Below are positions 7,699-11,815 of a stretch of 11,815 nucleotides of DNA, one piece after another. This DNA is from Pseudomonadota bacterium. GTDB taxonomy: Bacteria; Pseudomonadota; Gammaproteobacteria; Steroidobacterales; Steroidobacteraceae. The stretch spans positions 1 through 11,815 of the forward strand of contig CANGMU010000053.1 of assembly GCA_947454665.1 (NCBI GenBank), written 5' to 3'. The translations under genes were made by a program, and so were the position numbers. Numbering within the stretch: position 1 is the first letter of the stretch; every line of letters begins with the position of its first letter. The notes below the pieces were generated by a model. It was given only the letters and a program-made list of their open reading frames with translations. It ran no database searches and was not told the DNA's origin.

Positions 7699-7713
7699 CG
7701 CCATGGCGTTCTG
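7689..7713 (+). repeat. Short direct repeat around a 12-base palindrome, bamA-skp junction
   Basis: GGCGTTCTG occurs at 7689-7697 (end of bamA) and again at 7705-7713, a 16-base period. Between and overlapping them, ACGCCATGGCGT at 7698-7709 is a perfect 12-base palindrome starting in the bamA stop region. It has no following T-run, so it is not an intrinsic terminator. The function is unknown and it may be chance. Confidence 0.5.
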
Positions 7714-7723
7714 GTTGTGCAAC

Positions 7724-7729
7724 GAGGGG
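7724..7729 (+). promoter_or_regulatory. Ribosome binding site of skp, selecting a GTG start
   Basis: GAGGGG lies 8 bases before the GTG at 7738. The alternative ATG at 7747 would be 17 bases away, and the GTG at 7717 lies upstream of the site. Spacing therefore favours GTG 7738. Confidence 0.65.
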
Positions 7730-7737
7730 TTATCAGC

Positions 7738-8277
7738 GTGAACCGTATGCTCAAAGTCCTGCTCCCGGGTGTCCTGCTTGCCGCGGCCGTTGCCGCACCT
7801 GCCCAGGCGGATATCAAGATTGGCGTCGTGAACTACCAGCGCCTTGCGCAGGGTTCGCCGCAGGCCAAGGCGGCGCAGGATGCCCTGCAGGCCGACTTCG
7901 CCCCACGCCAGAGGGACTTGGCCACGTTGCAGGGCCAGCTCAAGGCCAAGGAAGACAAGCTGCAGAAAGATGCCGCGACGATGAGCGAGTCGCAGCGTTC
8001 CAATGCCGAGAAGGAGCTGCGTGACGGTTACCGCGATCTGCAGCGCAAGCAGCAGGAAGCGCAGGAAGATCTCAACGCGCGCCAGAACGAGGAAATGTCC
8101 CGCCTGCAGCGCGTGCTGGTGGAGGAAGTCAACGCCTATGCCAAGGCGCAGAGCTTCGATCTGGTCATCGCTGACGGCGTCATCTTCGTGAACCCCGCGC
8201 TCGACATCACGCCGGCCATCCTGACGGCGCTGCAGTCGCGCAAGCCGGCCTCGGGCGGCAAGCCCGCGGCCAAGTAA
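7738..8277 (+). CDS. skp: Periplasmic OmpH/Skp family chaperone
   Basis: 179 residues from the GTG at 7738 (E. coli Skp is 161). Skp is a periplasmic trimeric 'jellyfish' holdase that carries unfolded outer-membrane proteins to BamA. The signal peptide has Arg3 and Lys6, a hydrophobic core about 8-20, and an AQA cleavage site that probably leaves Asp25 as the mature N-terminus. The mature protein begins with the family beta strand IKIGVVNYQRLAQ. A long charged, Gln/Lys/Glu-rich helical hairpin follows (about 46-135, the tentacle). It ends with the body strands FDLVIADGVIFVNPALDIT at 140-158. The tail SGGKPAAK is low-complexity. The GTG start rests on GAGGGG 8 bases upstream; an ATG at 7747 would also keep a signal peptide. 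Its position between bamA and lpxD is canonical. Family assignment is firm, although sequence conservation in this family is low. Confidence 0.94.
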   Translation: MNRMLKVLLPGVLLAAAVAAPAQADIKIGVVNYQRLAQGSPQAKAAQDALQADFAPRQRDLATLQGQLKAKEDKLQKDAATMSESQRSNAEKELRDGYRDLQRKQQEAQEDLNARQNEEMSRLQRVLVEEVNAYAKAQSFDLVIADGVIFVNPALDITPAILTALQSRKPASGGKPAAK

Positions 8278-8280
8278 GCC

Positions 8281-8310
8281 GGACTGCGCTGCGCGCACCG
8301 CGCTGCGTCC
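8281..8310 (+). repeat. Imperfect inverted repeat in the skp-lpxD gap
   Basis: In this 40-base gap GGAC (8281-8284) can pair with GTCC (8307-8310), and GCGC (8286-8289) with GCGC (8300-8303). The loop contains an 8-base palindrome (8290-8297). GCGCTGCG is also directly repeated at 8286-8293 and 8300-8307. No T-run follows, so this does not look like a terminator. It could be an mRNA hairpin upstream of lpxD, or simply a product of the high GC content. Confidence 0.35.
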
Positions 8311-8317
8311 TGCCCGG

Positions 8318-9364
8318 ATGGCCCTGTCGCTCGGCGAGCTCGCGGAACGCTTCGGCTGCGAGCTGAAAGGCGACCCGAAGACCCTCGTCCATGCCGTCGG
8401 CACTTTGGCCGGCGGCGAGGGCGTCATCGGTTTCGTCGCCAGCACGGCCTATCGTGACGAACTGCGTGCCACAAGGTTGGCCGCAGTCATCGTCGACCCG
8501 CGGCTCGCCGGCGACGCGCCGGTCCCCGCGCTGGTCAGTCGCAATCCCCACGCTACCTTCGCCCGCGTCGCGGCGCTGCTGCATCCGGTGACGGTTGCGT
8601 CGCCCGGCGTGCATCCGTCCGCCGTGGTCGATCCTTCAGCGCTGGTCGACCCGTCCGCCCATGTCGGCCCCTTGGCCGTCGTCGAGGCGGGCGCGCAGAT
8701 CGGTCCGCGTGTCGTCGTTGGCCCGCACAGTCTGGTCGGTCGCGATGCGCGTCTGGCCGAGGACGTGCGCTTGGTGGCGCGCGTCACGGTCTGCGACAGG
8801 TCGGTCATCGGTGCCCGCACGATCCTGCATCCGGGTGTCGTGGTCGGGTCGGACGGTTTCGGCAACGCCCGCGAGGGCGGGGCCTGGATCAAGGTGCCGC
8901 AGGTTGGCGCGGTCCGCATCGGCGCCGACGTCGAGGTTGGCGCGAACACCACGATCGATCGCGGTGCGCTCGATGACACGGTCATCGAGGACGGCGTGCG
9001 GCTCGACAACCAGATCCAGGTCGCCCACAACGTGCGCATCGGCGCCCACACGGCGATCGCGGCCTGCACCGGCATCGCTGGCAGCACGCGCATCGGTCAG
9101 CGCTGCATGATCGGCGGTGGCACCGGTATCGGGGGGCAGCTATCGATTTGTGACGATGTGGTCGTCACCGGCTTCGGCATGATCACCAAGTCGATCGACA
9201 AGCCCGGCATGTATTCCAACGTGATTCCGGCCGAAGAGGTGCGCCAGTGGCGGCGTATCGTCGGCCGGCTCAAACGCATCGAATCCCTGGCAACGCGGAT
9301 CTCCGCCCTCGAAGCGGCCGCCGGCGTTGCCGATACGTCGACACAGGAAGAAGGCAATGACTGA
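8318..9364 (+). CDS. lpxD: UDP-3-O-(3-hydroxyacyl)glucosamine N-acyltransferase
   Basis: 348 residues (E. coli 341). LpxD adds the N-linked 3-hydroxyacyl chain from ACP to UDP-3-O-acyl-glucosamine, the third step of lipid A synthesis, in the cytoplasm. The N-terminal uridine-binding domain is about 1-100 (start MALSLGELAERFGCEL). The left-handed beta-helix of hexapeptide repeats is about 101-310, with VVVGSDGFG and TTIDRGALDDT segments. The general base is His237 in VAHNVRIG, and a C-terminal helix of about 312-335 closes the trimer. The tail beyond 335 is variable. The start is the first ATG after skp (40-base gap) and matches the family N-terminus, but no Shine-Dalgarno is recognisable. The gene ends 8 bases inside fabZ. 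At the chain-length region, Met288 matches E. coli Met290, while Thr290 takes the place of Met292. Confidence 0.97.
   Translation: MALSLGELAERFGCELKGDPKTLVHAVGTLAGGEGVIGFVASTAYRDELRATRLAAVIVDPRLAGDAPVPALVSRNPHATFARVAALLHPVTVASPGVHPSAVVDPSALVDPSAHVGPLAVVEAGAQIGPRVVVGPHSLVGRDARLAEDVRLVARVTVCDRSVIGARTILHPGVVVGSDGFGNAREGGAWIKVPQVGAVRIGADVEVGANTTIDRGALDDTVIEDGVRLDNQIQVAHNVRIGAHTAIAACTGIAGSTRIGQRCMIGGGTGIGGQLSICDDVVVTGFGMITKSIDKPGMYSNVIPAEEVRQWRRIVGRLKRIESLATRISALEAAAGVADTSTQEEGND
9345..9350 (+). promoter_or_regulatory. Ribosome binding site of fabZ within lpxD
   Basis: AGGAAG in the last codons of lpxD lies 6 bases before the ATG at 9357. It supports that start over the ATG at 9378 and over a longer in-frame reading from 9327. 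Confidence 0.65.
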
Positions 9365-9845
9365 CACACGCCCGTTCATGGATATCCAGGCGATCCTCAA
9401 GTACCTGCCGCACCGCTATCCCTTCCTGCTGGTCGACCGCGTGCTCGAATGCACGCGCGGCGAATCGATCAAGGCGATCAAGAACGTCACGGTGAACGAG
9501 CCGCAGTTCACGGGGCATTTCCCCGAGCGGCCGGTGATGCCGGGCGTGCTGATGCTTGAGGCGCTGGCGCAGACCGCTGGCATCCTCACCTACGCGACGC
9601 TGCAGAAGGTGCCGAACCAGAACACGCGCTTCTACTTTGCGGGCCTCGACAAGGTGCGCTTCCGCCGGCCGGTCGTGCCGGGCGACCAGCTCATCCTGAC
9701 GGCCCAGGTCGAGCGCAACATGAAGGGCATCTGGAAGCTGTCGACGGTGGCGTATGTCGGGGATGAAGAAGCCGTCTCGGCGGAGATGATGCTGTTCCCT
9801 GACGCTGACAATGCCTCGCCGTTCCTGCCGGCTGACGCAGGCTGA
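9357..9845 (+). CDS. fabZ: (3R)-hydroxyacyl-[acyl-carrier-protein] dehydratase FabZ
   Basis: 162 residues (E. coli 151). FabZ dehydrates 3-hydroxyacyl-ACP to trans-2-enoyl-ACP in each type II fatty acid elongation cycle, in the cytoplasm. It adopts the hot-dog fold and works as a dimer or hexamer. Signatures are LKYLPHRYPFLLVDRV (14-29), KNVTVNEPQFTGHFPERPVM with catalytic His54, and PGVLMLEALAQTAG with catalytic Glu68. FYFAGLDKVRFRRPVVPGDQ follows. The start at 9357 gives an 8-base overlap with lpxD and has AGGAAG at good spacing. An ATG at 9378 would remove only the variable leader. The embedding between lpxD and lpxA matters because FabZ consumes the same 3-hydroxyacyl-ACP pool that LpxA and LpxD use, so co-expression balances phospholipid against lipid A. 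The lpxA start follows after 8 bases. Confidence 0.98.
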   Translation: MTDTRPFMDIQAILKYLPHRYPFLLVDRVLECTRGESIKAIKNVTVNEPQFTGHFPERPVMPGVLMLEALAQTAGILTYATLQKVPNQNTRFYFAGLDKVRFRRPVVPGDQLILTAQVERNMKGIWKLSTVAYVGDEEAVSAEMMLFPDADNASPFLPADAG

Positions 9846-9847
9846 GG
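9844..9847 (+). promoter_or_regulatory. Ribosome binding site of lpxA
   Basis: GAGG overlaps the fabZ TGA stop and lies 6 bases before the lpxA ATG at 9854, consistent with translation re-initiating after fabZ. Confidence 0.55.
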
Positions 9848-9853
9848 CTGGCC

Positions 9854-10630
9854 ATGTCACGCATCGATCCCCGTGCTGTCATCTCGTCGAAGGCGCAGCT
9901 CGCCGACGATGTCGAGGTCGGTCCCTTCGCCGTGATCGGCGACGATGTCGTCATCGGTCCGCGCTGTCGCATCGGTCCGCATGCCGTCGTGAATGGTCCG
10001 ACGACGCTCGGCGCCGACAACCAGGTCTTCCAGTTCGCATCGCTGGGCGATGCGCCGCAGGACAAGAAATACAAGGGCGAGCCGACGCGCCTTGAAGTCG
10101 GCGACCGCAACATCTTCCGCGAGTACGTGACCGTCAACCGCGGCACGGTCACCGGCAACGGCGTCACGCGCGTGGGCGACGACAACATGCTGCTGGCCTA
10201 CACGCACGTGGGCCACGACTGCACGCTGGGCAACAAGATCGTGCTGTCCAACCTGGTCATGCTCGGTGGCCATGTCGAAGTCGGCGACTGGGTCATCATG
10301 AGCGGCTATGCGGGCGCCCATCAGTTCTCGAAGATCGGTGCGCATGCCTTCATCGGCAACAACACCGCCGTCACGCGGGATGTTCCCCCGTATGTCATGG
10401 CCACCGGCCATCCGGCAGAACCTCGCTCGATCAATTCAGAAGGGCTGAAGCGCCGCGGCTTCAGCGCGGAGCAGATCCGCAACATCAAGAACGCCTACCG
10501 CGTGCTCTATCGCAGCGACCTCAAGCTCGAGGCCGCCGTCGAGAAACTGACCGAGATGGCCGCGGAGCACGAGGAGCTCAGGATCTTCGTCGACTTCATC
10601 GGTCGCTCGACGCGCAGCCTGGTCCGCTGA
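9854..10630 (+). CDS. lpxA: Acyl-ACP--UDP-N-acetylglucosamine O-acyltransferase
   Basis: 258 residues (E. coli 262; P. aeruginosa similar). LpxA transfers a 3-hydroxyacyl chain from ACP to the 3-OH of UDP-GlcNAc, the first and reversible step of lipid A synthesis. The N-terminal left-handed beta-helix (about 1-185) is built of hexapeptide coils. An 11-base DNA direct repeat at 9952-9962 and 9970-9980 reflects one coil period. The catalytic His121 lies in YTHVGHDCTLGN, with His118 three residues earlier and His156 in AHQFSKIGAH. The C-terminal helical part (about 190-258) has GLKRRGFSAEQI and ends RSTRSLVR. The position matching the E. coli hydrocarbon-ruler Gly173 (Met169 in P. aeruginosa) is Asn169 here, so the preferred acyl chain may differ from C14. 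The gene lies between fabZ (8-base gap) and lpxB (5-base gap). Confidence 0.98.
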   Translation: MSRIDPRAVISSKAQLADDVEVGPFAVIGDDVVIGPRCRIGPHAVVNGPTTLGADNQVFQFASLGDAPQDKKYKGEPTRLEVGDRNIFREYVTVNRGTVTGNGVTRVGDDNMLLAYTHVGHDCTLGNKIVLSNLVMLGGHVEVGDWVIMSGYAGAHQFSKIGAHAFIGNNTAVTRDVPPYVMATGHPAEPRSINSEGLKRRGFSAEQIRNIKNAYRVLYRSDLKLEAAVEKLTEMAAEHEELRIFVDFIGRSTRSLVR

Positions 10631-10635
10631 AGGCG

Positions 10636-11790
10636 ATGACCAGGCCGCTGCGCGTCGCGCTCGTGGCGGGCGAGGCGTCGGGCGACCTGCTCGGCGCTGC
10701 GTTCATCGACGCGCTGCGCGAACGCTGCCCTGGTGCCACGTTCCAGGGTGTCGCTGGCCCACGCATGGTGGCCGCTGGCTGCACGGCGCTGGCGGGCTCG
10801 GAAGAGCTTGCCGTCATGGGTTTCATAGAGCCGCTGAAGCACCTGCCGCGGCTGCTGCGGCTCCGGTCCCGCCTGATCAAGGCTTTCCTCGCCGATCCGC
10901 CGGACGTCTTCGTCGGTATCGATTCGCCCTCGTTCAACCTTGGGCTGGCGAAGCGGCTCAAGCGTGCCGGCATTCCCACGGTTCAGTACGTCAGTCCCCA
11001 GGTCTGGGCCTGGCGACAGGGGCGTGTCCGGACCATGGGTCGGTCCGTGGACCTCGTGCTCTGCCTGCTGCCCTTCGAGGCGGCGTTCTACGCGGAACAC
11101 GCCGTGCGCGCGGAATTCGTCGGCCATCCCCTGGCCGATCAGGTCCCGCTCCAGCCAGACCGCGCAGCGGCCCGGGCGGCGCTTGGGCTGCCTCAGGATG
11201 CGCAGGTCGTCGCGCTGCTGCCGGGCAGTCGCGTGGGAGAGGTGATGCGCCTCGGTCCGCCGTTCGCCGGCGCTGCCGCGAAGCTGGCGGCCGATCGCGC
11301 CCCGCTGCCGCCCCTGTTCATCGCGCCCATGGCAAACGACCACGTGCGAGGCCTGTTCCAGTCCGCCGTCGACGCCGCCAGGGCCCCGGTGCGCCTGCTG
11401 GACGGCCAGTCCCGCCTGGCACTGGCCGCGGCAGACGCCGTGCTGGTGGCCTCCGGTACCGCCACCCTGGAAACGATGCTCGCGAAGCGGCCGATGGTCG
11501 TGGCCTATAAGGTCGCGCCGCTGACGGCCTTCATCGCCCGCGACCTGGGGCTCGTGAAGACGACGTATTGCTCGCAGCCGAACCTGCTGGCGGACGAGGG
11601 CCTCGTGCCGGAGTTCCTGCAGGAGGCGGCCACCGCGGATGCGCTGGCCGAGTCCCTGGGGCACCAGTTGGATGATGTGCAAAACCGCGATCACCTGCAG
11701 GCCCGGTTCCTCGCGCTCCACCAGCAGTTGCGGCTCGGTGGGGCGGCGCGGGCCGCCGAGGCCGTGCTCGGGCTGCTGTCCGCCCGATGA
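10636..11790 (+). CDS. lpxB: Lipid-A-disaccharide synthase
   Basis: 384 residues (E. coli 382). LpxB, a GT19 glycosyltransferase with a GT-B-like fold, joins UDP-2,3-diacylglucosamine to lipid X. This forms the beta-1,6 tetra-acyl disaccharide 1-phosphate, at the inner face of the cytoplasmic membrane. Motifs are LVAGEASGDLLGA (9-21), VAGPRM (39-44), VGIDSPSFNL (93-102, with Asp96 matching E. coli Asp98), QYVSPQVWAWRQGRV (117-131), LPFEAAFY (145-152), FVGHPLAD (161-168), LLPGSRVGEV (194-203, Arg199), ASGTATLETML (272-282) and the Asn316 region. Ser99 replaces an Asp that is usual in this block. The start must be 10636 because the conserved block begins at once. The only purine-rich stretch, GAAGG at 10629-10633, is just 2 bases away, so coupling to lpxA is likely. 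The stop overlaps the next ATG. Confidence 0.98.
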   Translation: MTRPLRVALVAGEASGDLLGAAFIDALRERCPGATFQGVAGPRMVAAGCTALAGSEELAVMGFIEPLKHLPRLLRLRSRLIKAFLADPPDVFVGIDSPSFNLGLAKRLKRAGIPTVQYVSPQVWAWRQGRVRTMGRSVDLVLCLLPFEAAFYAEHAVRAEFVGHPLADQVPLQPDRAAARAALGLPQDAQVVALLPGSRVGEVMRLGPPFAGAAAKLAADRAPLPPLFIAPMANDHVRGLFQSAVDAARAPVRLLDGQSRLALAAADAVLVASGTATLETMLAKRPMVVAYKVAPLTAFIARDLGLVKTTYCSQPNLLADEGLVPEFLQEAATADALAESLGHQLDDVQNRDHLQARFLALHQQLRLGGAARAAEAVLGLLSAR

Positions 11791-11815
11791 AGCTCGCGTT
11801 CGTGCCGGGACTGGA
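11787..11815 (+). CDS. rnhB: Probable ribonuclease HII, first codons only
   Basis: An ATG at 11787 overlaps the lpxB stop in ATGA and opens a frame of nine complete codons (MKLAFVPGL, then GA, which must encode Asp or Glu) before the window ends. RNase HII removes RNA from RNA-DNA hybrids and misincorporated ribonucleotides. Its N-terminus typically reads hydrophobic-x-x-Gly-hydrophobic-Asp-Glu-x-Gly-Arg-Gly, so the visible residues fit up to the expected catalytic Asp. The call rests mainly on synteny, since rnhB follows lpxB in most gammaproteobacteria, and on the same overlap style as the preceding genes. The sequence alone is too short to prove it. Confidence 0.6.

Noticed and set aside
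1..11815. Search for a previously undescribed system, mobile element, CRISPR array, RNA gene or intrinsic terminator
   Set aside because: Every block of sequence is accounted for by a conserved core operon. No transposase, phage or defence gene, tRNA-like sequence, spaced repeat array or hairpin with a T-run was seen.

Overview
The window is an ordinary, densely packed core-genome operon of a GC-rich (roughly two thirds G+C by eye) Gram-negative bacterium. Every gene is on the + strand. The order is pyrH (5' end cut by the window edge), frr, uppS, cdsA, dxr, rseP, bamA, skp, lpxD, fabZ, lpxA, lpxB and the first codons of a probable rnhB. This is the classic gammaproteobacterial cluster downstream of rpsB-tsf. 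dxr sits after cdsA (as in Pseudomonas and Xanthomonas) and not between frr and uppS (as in Escherichia coli). Together with the high GC and the protein sequences, this suggests a non-enteric gammaproteobacterium of the Xanthomonadales/Nevskiales/Pseudomonas type. I cannot name the genus.

Layout. Positions 1-1146 hold pyrH (UMP kinase) and frr (ribosome recycling), the translation and nucleotide end of the cluster. Positions 1152-3870 hold uppS (undecaprenyl diphosphate synthase), cdsA (CDP-diglyceride synthase) and dxr (committed step of the MEP isoprenoid pathway). Positions 3870-8277 hold rseP (sigma-E pathway intramembrane protease), bamA (outer-membrane protein assembly) and skp (periplasmic chaperone). 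Positions 8318-11790 hold lpxD, fabZ, lpxA and lpxB, which build the lipid A disaccharide and the hydroxyacyl/fatty acyl chains. An ATG overlapping the lpxB stop opens a frame consistent with rnhB.

The genes form one envelope-building programme. Dxr supplies isoprenoid precursors, and UppS turns them into the C55 carrier for peptidoglycan and O-antigen. CdsA supplies CDP-diacylglycerol for phospholipids. FabZ feeds fatty acid synthesis and competes with LpxA/LpxD for 3-hydroxyacyl-ACP. LpxA, LpxD and LpxB make lipid A. Skp and BamA insert outer-membrane proteins, and RseP relays outer-membrane stress. Five junctions overlap (uppS/cdsA, cdsA/dxr, dxr/rseP, lpxD/fabZ, lpxB/rnhB) and no gap exceeds 40 bases, so co-transcription and translational coupling are expected. 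No stretch over 40 bases is without a gene.

I found no mobile element, CRISPR array, RNA gene, broken gene or undescribed system. The points worth a second look are small: residue differences at acyl-chain-selecting or conserved sites in LpxA, LpxD and LpxB, weak sigma-E-like promoter candidates before bamA and rseP, and small symmetric sequences in the bamA-skp and skp-lpxD gaps. Comparisons with E. coli and P. aeruginosa proteins were made from memory and need a real alignment.
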